Source: Rhynchopus sp. YZ270_cl-10 (taxonomy: Eukaryota; Euglenozoa; Diplonemea; Diplonemida; Diplonemidae). Taken from it: 64,000 bases of DNA. Below the pieces are notes generated by a model, which saw only the letters and a program-made list of their open reading frames with translations, made no database searches and had not been told where the DNA came from. The DNA lies in NCBI GenBank assembly GCA_964035575.1, contig OZ037929.1, positions 992,001 to 1,056,000 of the forward strand, in the 5' to 3' direction. Shown here piece after piece: positions 1-15,000 of the stretch. Made by a program: the position numbers and the translations under genes. Position 1 is the stretch's first letter, and each line of letters begins with the position of its first letter.

Positions 1-3000
1 CAGACATATGCAGACCCAAGCACTTCGACTCGTCCAAGAGCAGAGCAGGGAGTGTCTCCAGGGTGAAGCCTGTGTCGGAGGGGAGCACCCCCTTGCCCAG
101 CTCGAAGACGTCGAGGTCCTGCAGGTACTGCATGAGGTAGTGGTTGATGGCTGTGTCCTTCAGGTCGCTCGCGCTGACGATCCTGTCCACGACGCTGGCA
201 CCAAGCTTGATGTGCGAAGAGCGCAGGGTTGCAAGCTGGACGAGGTCGTGGTGGTTGCGTGGGTACATCCTCTTCCCCGTGTCGCATGTGTCCACTGCCT
301 TCACGCAAATGCCTGAGTCCTCAGTCGCCACACTGCCGTGGCTGTCGATACCGGTCACTTTGATGTCAAAAACGGTGCCTGCTGTGACACAGCTCCCCTC
401 TGGTGCCTGCACTCTGCACGTCCTTGCAGGGCTCGGGTGCACGCGGATGGGGATCCTGCAGACACTCGAGCGGCTGGTTTTGACAAGGATCACACGGTCC
501 TCAGGCCCCGACAGGACAGGCTTGTAGGAGAGCCCCTCCAACAGCACCTTCTCAGAAGTGCTTGCCGCTGTGTACAGGTAGCCCGTCCCACCCGTGGTCA
601 GGGGGACAGCCTCCTTCGCAGACATGAGGCCAGGCTCCTCGTCGGCAACTGTGATGGACATCGTTTCGCCAAACTTCGCTGTCACTAGTTGCATAGTCAC
701 ACCAAACGTGTCTCCCGCACGCACCTCCAGCGGCACTGGTGATCCAGTCTGTGCACCACACGTGATATGTTCGTTGACCAACAACAGTGCACACGTCGTC
801 TCAGCCAAAGCCAGGTGCTTCAGTGTGTCCTTGATGGCAAGCACGATGCGCTTCGTGCACGAAGGCGCGCAGTCCAACGCACCTGTCCCCAACGACCACT
901 CCAGCCCCGATATCTCTGCAATGCCGTTGTTCGTGGTTGCCACCGTCTGCCCGTCCAGCATACCACTAATGACGTTGTTGGACTCGTAGCGCAACACACT
1001 GACGTCTACCGACGCTGTCTGCTGCGATAAGGAGTACACCATCACCTCTGTGTCGCTCCCACAAAGCCCTGTGGTGCCGTCAGGGCACGTGCTCATGCAG
1101 CGCACAGGGTCCACGCGGCCGAACACGTCGTACCCCGTGTTCCCGCACACGCATTTGTTCCCCTCCCGCATCCCGAAGAAGTACGTGCTGTGCAGCATGC
1201 TGCACTTTGTGGCACAGGCGAGAAGAGAGTCGACAGCACCGACGTGGTTAGGGAGTGCAACGCCTTGCTTGTCGTTGAAGCACCACACGGATGCGAAGCG
1301 GAGGCTCGTTGATGTGTGCAGGTTCCCGTCGTAGTCAACAACACCGACGCGCAGTGTGGGGAGCACGCCTGTGCTGCTGAGCCCGTCGCCTTTGCCGTTC
1401 GGGTTGACGAAGATTGTCTCCTCCACAACACCAGAGATGTGGCACGACTTGGGCTCAATGACACGCAGGGCAACAGGCTCGCAGTGCATGACCTCGATGG
1501 GTGCAGTCGTTGTAGGCGCTATTTCTGGGTGGTCGATCATCTTGATGGTGAGCATGAGGCCTGTGTCTGCACGTGAGTGCGAGCTTCTCAGCGTGGCACG
1601 TCCGTCCTGCAGGGTAAACCCGTCCATGAGGTTGTGGATGTTCTGTATGTTCACAACGTTGCTCGACGCAAAGCGCCCAGACACTTCGGTGTAGACGTCT
1701 GGGTTCTGCGTCCAGGCAGTGACATTGAGCTCGCCTGTGACGTAGTACTTCCCGCTGTGGTCGCGTGTCATGACGTTGCCGCATTTGTCCTGCAGCTCGA
1801 CTGTGTAGGAGAACGGGTCGCACATGCCGCCACTGTAGCTGCGCACGCTCTGTGGGGGTGGGATTGTGAGGGCAAGGCGAGTGGCAGGACCTGTGAGGAT
1901 CTTGACCGCAATGTCAACGAAGGGGCGCACCTGTGCAGGCATCGCTGCAGAGGCAGGTGTGCGTGCAGGGGGGAACACGTTCGCAAAGCCAGAGTAGTCG
2001 CCCCCAAGCAGGCCAAGCGCAACCACCTGGAACACCACGTCCTCCGCACGCGAGTAGCCAAACAGGAAGGACGCAAACCCGCCCTCCGTCTTCTGGAAAC
2101 GCTTCCCAGACATGTCCACCAGATGGCTCGTGCCCGTCGTCAGACGTGCCTCCATGTAGTCACTGCCCTCCACCACCACGTTGCCCCACGCGTCCACGAT
2201 GCTCACCACTACCCTAAACGGCGCGTCGTTCCCGCACATGCTTGCGTACGCAACAGACGGTGCCTCGTACGCCGCAACCCTTGCAGGCGACCCAGCCGTG
2301 ATCGAGATCTGCGGCGACAACATTGGCTGGCAGAGTTCGTTGAAGCTCTGCGCAAGGACGAAGACGAGGATCTCCATTGTGCTGTGCTGGAGGCGGTTGA
2401 AGACGACCGTGTGGCTTGTGATGGGGATGCTGAGGAGGTTGGGCTCCGTTGCCTCTGTGAGCGGGAAGGTCTCGAGGGTGCCCTTAGGGGGCACAGGGTG
2501 CTGCACGCTGGAGCCAGCTGCAATGGCCTTGAGGGTGAGCAGCGACGCAGAGGGGCACGGCAACAGGCCGTCGATGCCGCTGTATGCAGAGGGCACGACA
2601 ACACTGCGCAGCACTGCTCCGATGCCGGTGTACATGCGGCACGTCTTCCCGGGTATGTCGACGGCGACAGAGCCTTCGTACTCCATGACCGACACGTCCT
2701 CCCCTGCGTAGTTGAACATCATGCACCCAGCATCGCGGCTGCACAGCAAGCTGCAGTCTGCAGGTGTCGGCGATGTCACGGTGCTTAGCAGGCTCGTGGA
2801 CCCGTCCACAATACGCCACGTGTCCTGCTGCATGCCACAGTACGCGATGTTCCCTGTGCTGTCCACGAGCGTGACATCCACAGAGAACCGCTCTGACGCG
2901 TGCACGCTGCCGCGCTGCGAGACGCGTGAGCCGCACGCAGGGTTCGGGATGATGACGACAGGGACAGGCTCGCTGGGCTGGCAGAAGCCGGTCTCGTCCT

Positions 3001-6000
3001 CCGCCACGACCCACAGCACGGCGGGTGCGGTTTGCACCTCCCACTGTTCAAGCTGCACGCTGGCACCGGGTACCTTGTCGCCAGAGGGCAGCGTCACGAA
3101 GTCGTCTGATGTCTCGACCACCACGTCAGCTGTGTCCATGTTGGGTTGGGCAGGGCTCGTCGAAGACACTTTGACACGCACCCTTGTCGTCGACACGTCG
3201 TGGCGTGTGTCAGTCCACTTCGCTAAATTCTGGTCCAGCACCGTGACCACCATATCATTGATCACATAACTAGAGCGTGTGTCCTGTGTGAAGCGCTCGC
3301 CTGCCAGGACTCTGTACTTGTTGCTGTTGAGGGCAAGACGGCACCGCGAGCAGGTGCGGTCTCCTATGGGGACTGCGACAAGCTCGCACGCGACGTCTGT
3401 TGATGCGGGACAGGCGATGCGGGCAGCGAGGCTGACACGCATCCTGTCCATCTGGTGGGGCAGCATCCACACACAGCTGCCGGTGCATGCGGCCTCTGTG
3501 TGCACAGCGCAGGTGGCGTCATCGGCAGCAGCCTTGCCCAGGCAGACGTTGCCGCCACCACCATCGAGGGCTGCATGGTGCAGTGAGGCGAGACCGTTCG
3601 ACACTGTCGCAGACGTCGTCCCACGCAACGCCCCGCACGCACCGTTCGAAGCTTCACACATCTGTTCCGTGAAGGTGGAGCTCCCTGTGTGCCAGACACA
3701 CGCGTCAGCACCGCCGTCGGCAACATTCGCCTCGCACGTCGCCCTGTCTGCCCAGTGGTGTCTGCAGTCGGACCCCGTCCCCCCAGCAGCATTGCGACAC
3801 CTCTGCAGAACAGGCTCGGTGTCTGCAGCCCGTCTCGCCTGCACGCCAGTAAGCTTCAGCGACCACACATCCGCATCACCCGTGCAGTTACCCGCACCAC
3901 ACAGAATGCGCGACTCAGCAGAAGGGAACGCGGCACCACCAAAGAAGTACGCCTTCATGTCGTTCGCAGCGTCCACGTGCAGCTGTCCCAAGGCACCGCT
4001 CATGTAGGTCCTGGGTGCGGGGGTCAGGGATGTACGCCACGCACAACCACGGGTGCAGTGCGTGCCGCTCCAGGCACAGGTCCGCACAGGGTCGAGGCAG
4101 GTGCTCTCCGTGGCCTGGCTCTGGCAGTCGCCGTTGTCCTCGCACGCTGCCTGCGTCACGACGCTTGTGCAGCGCTGCTCGAAGTCCACACCGATGCGGT
4201 CTGTGGCGGAGTACGTGCACCCCGTGTAGCCCGCCACCTCGGCATCCTTCCACTGCAGTGTCTGCAGCGAGAAGCGGTGCACAGCGTTGCTTGCGGCACG
4301 CCCCAGGGCACCACCCACTAGGCCAGATGACGCACTGCTTCCGCCAAAGAGAAGGATCTCAGCGCTGAGCGTGTTGTACACAACGGCACCACCAACCAGC
4401 TTAGGGCCGTTCGTGCTGACCAGTGTCCACGAGGCGGTGCCTGTCTTCTCAAGCTGCGTGAGGTCCTGCACCCACAGCTCCTGCGACACCTCTGGGCGCA
4501 GGCCGCCTTCTGTGGCACCTCCCAGAATGTACCACTTTGCGCCCTGCAGAAGCGACGTCGCGTGGCTGCGTGGTGTGGGCCCCGCATCCCCTCGGCGTGC
4601 CACGCTCCACACTGCCTCCTGGTGCGGCACGTCTGCGGCCAGGAGGTGACGCAAGTCGATGGCGTAGATGTCATTGCTCAGCACACCTGAGCCAGCTTCG
4701 GTGGTGTGCCCGCCAAAGACAAACAGCTTCTTCTTATGCACAGTGGCAGTCGCGGCAGCAAGGCTCGGTACAGTCGACCCAGGCGCAAGATGGATGCGTG
4801 ACCAGGTCGGCGTCACAGCCGCACCCGTGCTGCTCGAGATAGGGCCAAAGCGCCACAGGTCGTTCGCACAGCACGGCACACCCTTGCCATTCCCACCAAA
4901 GACAAACATGTACCCCAGACCTGCCTGCGAATGTACAGTAACGGCGACATGCTCGTAGCGTTCCAGTGGGCCACGTGTGTTGCATGCAGCCACATCCTCC
5001 GCAACACGTGGCGTAGCGCACACAGCATCCGTTGCCGCAGGAAGGGTCGACGCAGTGGGCTCCCACAGCTTCGTCCACGCGTCCGCCACCATGTCGAACT
5101 TCCACACAATGCCGGGCAGCGTGATGTTGTCGCTCGGCACCTGCGACACTGCACCGGACGCCGTCTCGCCAGGCAGCACGTTCGCCCCGCCGTAGACAGT
5201 GAAGCTGGTCTGCATGGCGCCGGCAAGGCCGTCCCTGATGACGGTGTGCCCCCAGAGGGAGCGCTGCAGGATCTCCTTGCGCACATCCGCCTCTGCTGTG
5301 GCGGCAGTGCCTGCAGACGCGTGGTGTGTCCACATCATGGGCGTTGCGTCCTGTGTCGTTGCAACCTCAAGGCTCACCTTGCACCCGGTAGACTGGTGCG
5401 AGAGAACCCTGTTCCCCCAGGTGTCCGTCGCCAGCAGCGACATGCGCCCGAGGGAAGCACCCAGCACGCATGTGTCCGAGGTCTCTTGCACGCGTACTCC
5501 ACACAGCCTCCCAGGGCACACCCGCAGCGAGCGTTGCGAGCGGTACTCCGTCGTCCTGTGGGTGCGCTGGTCCTCTGCCGTCGCAAGCAACACAATGTCC
5601 TCAGCCTTCGTGTGCACAACACCCGGGAACACTGCAGTGCCCTCCACCGTGGTCACATGCGTGGTGCCGACGAGCGCCGTCGTCGACGTGCGCCCCATGG
5701 GTCCTGCAGTCGCCACCGACAGTGACACCACATAGCTGCCTGTGGAGACAACGTTCCCCAACGCATCCATCACACCCACAACAATTGTCGGGAACGCGTC
5801 ACCCGCCACCAGCCGCGATGCAGACGTGCACTCCTCTTTATTCGGCTGCTGCAGGAAGACGAGCGACGCCATCTCACCTGGGCACACAAGAAGCTCGCCC
5901 GGCGCGGGGCAGGGGAGCGCACCATTGCAGCATCGCGCACGTGGGCTGGGCACTGTGCAGGGGTACCTCCTACCCACCAGCGAAGGCAGGTCACTGCCGA

Positions 6001-9000
6001 CGTAGAGCGACCTGCGCCCTGCCACGAAGGAGTAGTGGTGCACGGTGGCTAGGCCGTCCACAAAGGCGCCTGGTTGCACGGGTGGGCTTCCGAGGGGTGA
6101 GAAGGTGCCGTCTGTTGTGAGCCATGCGGTGTCGTGGGAAATGCCGCGCACAGCGTTGCCGTACTCGTCGACGATCTGCACGACTGCAGAGAGCTCTGTG
6201 CCCGCCACAACGTCAGGCTCCCTCGCCGCGCACACCAGGTTTGCAGGCTCAGAGGGCAGCACCTCGAAGGAACACTCCGTGCGCAGCTTTGGGTTGTGCG
6301 GCGGTGGTGCGTAGCAAGGGCAGGGCTGCGCGTCGCACAGACACGCGTCCACTGCAGGGTAGTATGTGTTCACGCGTGGGAATGTGCACGACAGCCCGTC
6401 CGCACCAGGCGAGACATCCACGCTGATGGCTACCCCGTCGTATGACTCAAGCACCGCCATGCACGTAGTCGACTTTGGCTGCCACGTGGCGCCTGCTGCG
6501 GCAGGCCCGTCCATGCCGCTGAAGGCCTGCTTCACATGAGCCACGCACGCACCCAGCGACTCCGTAGGCCCCACAAAGACCTGGTCACCTCCCACTATGT
6601 GCCCAGGCAGCTCCGTGCACCCAGGTGCCGTCTCCACAAGGAACGTCACCTCCGTGGCGGTGGTGTGTGTAGCAGTGTCCCGGTCGTCTGTGTTCCACTG
6701 TGCAGAAGCCTCTGTGCTGCCGGGGCTGCACCACCCAGGGAAGCCGACCTGCCTCGACCGGCACGTAGTGTCGTAGTAGCACATATGGTTGCTTGCACAG
6801 TCGTTGGCACCAAGAGCAGCGCACGTCGCCTCCTCGCCAGACGAACACGACATCCACGGGTTCGAGCCAGCAACAGCATCTTTGTAAGAAGAGAACAGAA
6901 GGTAGTCGTGCTCAGCACCCTCGCGGTTCTCGCCACTTGGAGACGCGCCACCCGTCCATGCGTTCACAAGGAAATCAAGCAGGGTCTGTGCACCAGTCGT
7001 GCGCGTCAGTCGCTTCATGTAAACCGCCTGGTGTGTCATGCTTGTGCACGTACTGCATTCACGCTTGATGATCGAGTTTGGAGCCGCATCGAGCATTGTC
7101 TCGAGCTGCCCTGCGCTCACACGGAAGGCCTTTGCCGTGTCTGCCGAGAGGCGCACTGCAGGGGTCCACACCACTCCACCTTCAACGTCTGCGTCCGTCC
7201 GCTGCGGGAGACTGGCGTCTACAACACCAGTGCCATGTGTGACCTCTGCCCAGCACGACACGGTGTAGCGTCCTGCCGTCGTGAGGTGCGCCTCCTGCAG
7301 GAGGGAGAGCCCGAAGTACGACGACTCGTACATGCTCGCCACGGGCACGGGGTGGAAGGACGCGGTGTGGCTGCCTGCCAGCGGGCCCTTCGTCACCTTG
7401 CAGGCAACACTCAGGGAGCGGGTGTGGGTGTCCTGCAGCAGGTTCCCGTACATGTCGTGCATATGGGCAGTGAAGTTGAGCTTCTGCCCCACGGTCACCT
7501 GCGACGGGCACGACCCGCAGCTCCCCTTGCACGCTGTGCACGAGCCTGCGAAGTCCGCACCTTCGCACGCTGGGTCGTCGTAGTTGCTGCTGCACCCACT
7601 CACGGCCCCTGCGGACTGGGTAGGAGCGGTGGTGACTGCGTTCGCAAGGCTGCACTCGCCTGCGACGAATGTCCAACGTCGGCAGCGCATGTCCAGGTTG
7701 CAGTGTTTGTTGCACATCTCCGCACTTCTCACGCGTGGAAGGGTTTTGTACGTGTCCCCAAAGGCCTGGTCACGCAGGTGGTGCAGTGCCGTGTCTGAGG
7801 CTGTAAGGCCCATGCACATCTCGTGTGCCTCACCCGACACGACTGAGATAGAGGCGCACGTCCCGTCCCCGACAGAGCTTGCCACCCCGTCCTTCGTTGT
7901 CGACACCACGACCGTCAGGTTGGCGCTGGAGTAGTGCCGCAGGTTAGAGAAGCGTACCACGCCCGCCACAGCCGCAACACCCTCGCGTGAGAAGCACACC
8001 TCCGTGCCGGGGGTGAAGGGCACCACGTCACGCACACCCCAGTGGCAGGCATTGTGCACACACTCGTCCTCGTTCGTCAACCCAGTGCAGAGTGCGCTGC
8101 TGTCCCCAGAGGCTGCGACCTGTGCGGAGAAGTTGTCTAGCGCACCCTCGTCCCCAAAGGACCTGAGACCGAGGTAGGTGGGCTGCGTACACAGTGCGCT
8201 TGTGGCGCAGTCGAGCTCGATGTACGTCGCGTCGCCTGTGCTGTAGGTGGCGTAGGAGGCTGAGATGGCGAAGGTCTCGCCCACGGTGACGACGGGGGGG
8301 CTGTCACGGCAGAAGAGCGATGCGTTGAGGACCTGCACGGTGAAGGGGCAGAGGGCTGCCTGGTTTCTACCTAGCAGTTCCAGGCGGAGGGGGTCGCTGC
8401 TGTTGCGCTCTGTGTCGTAGGCGAAGCCTGTGAACGTTGCGACACCTGCCTGCGCCTCTGCAGTGAGCGTGCCTGTCAGCGGCTGCAGCACACCCTTGCG
8501 CGCGCCCTGCCCTCCAGAGGTGTAGCCATAGCGGTCTGACTGCTCGCGCAGCACCACTGTGCAGCCCTCAGCAAAGTCGCGCTCGCAGTGCCGCACAACG
8601 TTGTCAAACCTATCCCGCAGGACTGCCGTCACGGTGCCCATATTCTGGTTGAGGCCTACCTGCGTGATGTGCGACTCGCATTGCATCGACAGCCACTCTG
8701 CATGGTCCACACAGATCTCACCCGAGGCCTTGCTCTCGTAGCCACCTGCCAGGGCGTGGATCTTGAAGCAGCCAGACTTGCGCTGCGAGAGGTCGCAGAA
8801 CACAGCACGTCCACCGGTGTGCTCACGGAGGTAGTTCCCGTCAAGGGGCGTGTCGCCCATAGAGATGTGCAGGGGGATCGATGTGCTGTCTTCGAGGACA
8901 GGGTTCTCAAATGCGTCCAGCACGGTGACGTGGATGCAGAACGAATGGCCTGCACGCAGAGGCGAGCCACCCTCATCGCCCAGCGCACCGCTCAGGTGGG

Positions 9001-12000
9001 ACACAGGTGTTGTGGCAGCACCAAACGTCACACCCTCGACCTTGATCCATTTGGGTGTGTTGGGCAGTGCGTGCAGCAAAGGCGTCAGGCATGGCCGTGT
9101 GCCCTTCATCTGCGGCAGCAGCACAGCCCCCTGCATCCAGCCTGCCCGCTCTGCGACAATAGGGCCCACTGTGATGTCCGGCCCTGTGAGTGGTGTGAGA
9201 ATACGTCCCACTATGTCACCTTCCACAGAGTACAGCACTGCCTGGATGAGGCGGCCCGCCACGGAGAACGTATCGCGCACGTGGTGGCCGTGGCTGTCGA
9301 GGAAGCGTACACGGAACTGCAGTGGCTCTCCTACAACGATCGTTGTGCTGTTCGACAGCAGCGACATGCTGCACGTGGCAGGCGGCCCGCTGTAGATTTG
9401 CACCCCACACTCCGCACGTGTCAGGACAATCGTCTCGCTCCCTGCGTCCGTAGTGTACACACCAGTCGACACCGCTAGCAGCGTCACGTCGTTCACCTCA
9501 GAGTGCAGCGACACCGCAAACTCTGCCTTGGTGCCCACAGGGTACAGCTCCCACACACCCAGCACCGTTGGGGTTGCCGAGAGGCGGTCTCCCACTGCAT
9601 AGAGCTGGATCACATTCGCCCACGCTGTGGTCGGGTTGCCGAAGCGGTCGTGTACCGCCACAGTGCGTTTCAACTCGCGGCCCACGGCCTCGGGTGCATC
9701 GGAGCAGTCGCTGAAGGAGAGCAGAGACGGCTTGTCCGGCACCACGTAGAGCAGCAGCTGCTTGGGTGCGCCCAGACGTGCCCCCTCGTTGTTGATCGCC
9801 TGTAGCGACAGCGTGTGCGTGCCGGCCACCTGCCAGCGCAGCGCAGGCACGCTGACGATGCCGTCCACAGACGGGAAGCGTTGGTCGCACTGCGCGCACA
9901 GCTCGTCCCTGTCTGATGAGATGATGATGAAGAACTCACATTTGTCGATGTCCTTGCAGGGCGTGCCTGTCCTGTTCTGCCACCCCGCCTCCACTGTGAA
10001 GGTCTCACCCGCCACCACCTCGCGCACACCACTGGCAGGGTCCTGCAGCACGACCTGCGCGTTGTCGATGGTGATCCTGTCTGTCGCACCCTCCACAGTA
10101 GAGTACTCCGTGGGCAGGAGGGTAAGCGTCGCAAGGATGTCGCGTGAGATGCTTGCAGAGCAGCCCAGGATGCTCGGCTCTGTGATGTCACGCTTCAGGG
10201 CAACCTTGATCTTGAAGCACGGTGTCGATAGGCCCACCTCCGTCGCACGGTAGGTGAACCCGCTCACCACTGCGGAGCCGTTGGACAGCGCTACGGCAGG
10301 TGCGTAGGGTTCCTCAGAGGAAGGCTTGCGCAGCAGCCCCACTGCCCTGCGCACGGGGTCGTTGTTCTCATTTGTGAAGAGGCAGGAAGGGTTCGCCGCA
10401 TAGTCGTCACCTGCACCATCGTCATCAGGGTACACATGCAGTCTGTCCTGGCTCCACAGCACAGGGTTCCCATAGCGGTCGTGCACCTTCACAAGCACGT
10501 CCGGGAAGCTGCTGTCTGCAGCCACCGACGGTGCCGTGGCCTCCACTGTGATGTTGGTGACAGGGCCTGCGTGGAAGCACAGCACCTCTGTTGCAAGCGA
10601 CGGCTGCAGCCCCTCGCTGATCGCCTGCAGCTCCATGCACCCCACCACTGTCGGCAGCACGGTGAACGCGGCCGACCCGTTCACAATGGGCTTCTCCTCA
10701 TTGATGCCAGTGTACCCAGCTTCGTCCCCACCCTGCAGCAGCACCAGCGAGACAGTCCGCTTTACATGCGGCTGTGTGCTGCAGGACTCCTGTATCGTGC
10801 GCACGCCACTCTGCGACTCAACCACCTGCGACACAGTGTGGCATGTGCCCATCTCGATCACCTCCTGTGCAAGGTCCGCCATGTTCCCACCTTCGTCCAA
10901 CACGTCCACTTTGTAGTGCAGGTTCTGGCCCACAGAGCTTTCACTGCTTTGGCCACAGCGGCCCACAATCGAGAGTGCGTTGGGCTGTGAGGAGATCTGC
11001 AGTCTGAACGGAGCGCCCGGTACAACCGTGATGTCCGGCGAGGTGACGTTCCACACGAGGAAGAACTCCGGCGAGACGATCGTGCGGAACACCGCCAGGT
11101 AGCGCATGTCGCTGTTGGGCTTGAGGTGGGTGAGGCCGCCGTCCACCTCGGAGAAGCACTTTGAGAGTTCGACCTGCCCAAAGAGCGGACGTACCTCCTG
11201 CGTGAGGCACATGCAGAAGTCCGCACCCACACCTTGGAACGACGACGTGACCACGAAGAAGGGGTACGACGCACACCGCACCCTGCACAGCGCCTGCGTC
11301 ATCTCGTCTTCGGAGTGCCGTGCATCTGCGGCAGTGAACTGCACGATCCCTGCAGACTCGTAGTCGATGTAGCACCCCACCACCTCCGCACTCGCAGCAC
11401 CTGCCTTCACGGCAACACGCAGCTGCAGCAGGCCGACCCCCGTGTACTGCAGGGGCGAGAAGATTGCCTGTCCCGTCGTGTCTGCAGTGGCAGCAACGGT
11501 GCCGAGGAGTGTGCCCTGTGTTGTGGTGGCGGTGATCTCAAGGTCAAGCCCCTCTGCCGTGGTCGTGAGGCGGTTGCCGTTCGTGTCGCGCAGGCTGACC
11601 GACGCAGCGAAAGGGGTCATCGCCGCGACAGTGGTGGGCACGTGGTCCCACATGAAGGCCACGCCCGCAGCGGGTACGACCTCGAACTCCTCAGTGTAGG
11701 ACACAACCCTCGTGCACATCGAGCAGTCGCATCCTGTCGTTATACGGTAGCGACAGGACCGCCCAATCGGCGTTGTGAAGGTGGCAAGCCCCTTCCACGT
11801 CGACGTCGTAAGCACGTCCCCAGTCGCAAAGCGCGCATGCACCCATGCACCCTCGAGAACGTCCCACATCTCCATACGCGCCGTGCACGCAACATTGTCC
11901 GCAGCAGCGCCACGCGCAACACCACCAAACGTGTCGAGGATCGCTGGCATCCACTCCAGCACAGGGCACCCAGTGGGCGAGCTGCAGGCCTCTATCCTCG

Positions 12001-15000
12001 CCGGTATCATGTGGTGCGGCGCAACCGTGTCCGGCCCTGCAGGCACAACATGCGTCGTGAAGGAGGCAGGCGCAACGGACTCAGCTATGGGCGTCACGGT
12101 CCAGCGCAGTGTGTCGCACATGCCGTGGTAGCGCCGCGACAGCGTCTGTGTGAAGGCAGAGCTGTTCCACCCCGACGCTGCCGTCAGCAGCCTGTCCAGC
12201 GGGCTCCGCCACACAAACCAACTTCCCTCACAGTCTGTCACCGCAAGCTGCCACCCGATCGCAGTCATTGAGCTGAGCACACCATTCCCGCCTGCCTCAC
12301 CCTTGTCCACAACACTGACCACAGGCGCCACAAGCTCGCCACGCACAATAGTGAGCGGTGCCTTAATGGTGAAGTGCAGACAGCTGACAGCGATCTGGCA
12401 CGTCGCCACGCCGTACATGCCTGAGGCTGCGGTAACAGTCAGTTTCTCCTTTGTGCACTGCGTCATCCCCGAGATGGCGTTTGTCAGAGTGAAGCCACCG
12501 CCGACAGCGTCGCATAGCTGCCCTGGTGCACAGCTGGGTCGCACGTCTGCTCCGTCTGGGTCGGGCGATGTGCATACGAGCTGCGCGTCGCCCTCCTGCA
12601 TGCTGCCGGAGGTGAGCTTCTGCTGCACAACGTAGTGCACATCGTCTGTGCCATGTCCATGGATCATCTGCAGTGCGTTGATCTTGAGGAGGTAGTGGTC
12701 GCCCACCTGCACGTCGCTCTCCCACGTGATGCTCCCTTGCTCTGCGTTCACTGTCGAGCAGCTCCAGTCCCCCACAAGGCCACTCTGCAGCTGCGACACG
12801 TCGCTCACAGGGCCGTAGACCTGTGCAGTGAAGTTGGCTTTGTGCGAGGCTGTCGTATCGAGGCCACGCTTCCAGCACTGCGCACCTACCTTGTCTTCCG
12901 CAGTGCGTATGTCGACAGCATCGTTCTGCACGTTCCCACGCATACCACGCGTGAAGTCTACAAACAGCGCATCGTCCAGCACCACATCCGCCACGTCGCG
13001 GCCAGACACGAACAGCTCGCAGCGCACTCTGTCGAACGCATCGAAGTCCGTGCACCGTCCCGCCACCAGCACGTCGCTGTACACCGCTACCCCCACACCG
13101 CTCCCAGCACCGATGTACGCAGCCAGCCCCGTGCCACGCATGTTGCTCGGGCCTGGGCACAGCTCCGTCGCACCTTCCTCCCAGCAGAGGTAGGGCTCCA
13201 GCTTGGTCGCAGTCGGGAGGGTGTTGCCACACATGCAGTCGACACCGTCGGGGCTGGGGCACCCCAGTGCCCAGTGCTTGCTGTCGCCGCAGAGGCGGGC
13301 ACACTCTGCCTGCGGGGATGTGCTTGTGATCCACACACGTGTCCATGTCACAGCAGAGGCTGGGTAGCAGCCTTCGAAACGCAGGTCCGAACGAGTGAAA
13401 TGTGCCTCCATGGTCACCTGTGTGGCTGCAGTGCCACAGGCAAGCTTCGCAACCGTCGCAGAGGAGCTCTTCAGGAAGATGGCGACATTGCCTGTGCACG
13501 TCGTGTCCGTGCCTGTCTGCACCCACGTGTTGCTGGGCACCTCGGAATCAGAGCCCCAGAAGGTGGCCGCCACAGCACCCAGCTCGTCGGTAGTCACAAC
13601 CACGTCCCACTTCCCGGTCGTGATGGTAGTGGTGGCCTTCGCCATGCACTGCACAGACGCGCCCGTGCAGACGCGGTCTGCAATAAGCTCGTTGCCCAGC
13701 CACGAAGCGTACTCGCAACACCTGTCCTCGCCGGACGCATCGCGGTACACAAAGGGGTGTTCTGCCGTGCACGACGCGTCCACAATGCGTGTCTCCTTCC
13801 TGCAAGTTGTAACCTCCCCACCACAGGAACGCACCATGCCGTTGGGGTGTGTACCGCAGCACATGATTTGCTCGTGTGCACTCGCAGAACCCGCCACTAT
13901 GTGTGTGCAAGCGTCGTACAGGTCGCTTAGGACAGCTGCGTCGGGTTCGGTGTCCCACCCAAACAGCGCTGTGCTCCACGTTGTGTCGTTGTTCGTGCAG
14001 CCCACACGCTGTGCAGTGGCGGACAGTGCTGCTGCCGTCCGTCCAGGCACATGGTGAGTGACCTCGAGCTCGTACCCGACGCAGTTGCTTGCCCCTTTCG
14101 ACACGTCAGCGGCAGCGGAGCACGCTTCCCTGCAGAAGGCGTGCGCAGCGGTGGCGGCAGCCTTCCCGCAGTGCTTCAGGGGCGGGTTCTTTGCGTACCT
14201 GGCCTGGTCGCGCACGTTGCAGAAGAGTGTATTGTCATAGACGTATGTGTCGTACGCGGCACTCGAGAGCACACAACCGTTCCCCAGGTGGGTGTAGTTC
14301 TGTGCAGAGTGGCTCACAGCGCTGTCACCCTCGATCTCGATCTCCAGCCGTCCTGCCTTGGTGGGGCTCATGACAAGCCAGTCCTCGTAGTCGGATGAGG
14401 CACCCACATCACCACAGCTGCCAACACGGCTGCTGAGCGGCTGCTTCAGTTTATTTGAGAGGTACAGCACGCCGTGTGGGCTGGGGAAGCACAGCTTCGT
14501 GACGTCGAGGACACCGTTGTTCGCAACAGCCCCACGCCCCGCCGACATCGCCTCTGCATCGCGTCCGTTGCGTGAGAAGCAGCACTGCCCAACGGGGCAC
14601 AGACGCGGGTCAATCCTGTCCGTCCCCCACAGGCAGCCCAATGCCCAGCACGCCTGCTCTGCAATCTGCTGTGTGCAGCACCGCTCAGGGCTGACCCCAG
14701 GACACGTCAAGTCGAACACGTTCTCCAGCGGCCTCTGCCCACTGCCCGAGATGCTCACCGTAGCACCATACGGCGCAGCTGCGTCGTTCCCATACACGTC
14801 GGCAAGCCCGAAGCTCACAGGCCCCAACACCTCGCCAAAGATCGCATCTGGAGGGCAGACGGCAGGCTTGATCTGCGTGCCTACACCCGGGGTCACTGTG
14901 AGTGTGGCCTGCGCCGGCTGTGCCAGCAGCTGCCCCGACGTGGCAGCGATGCGGTAGACACCTGCCACTGTGAGCACCACACCCTCACGCACGCAGCCGT

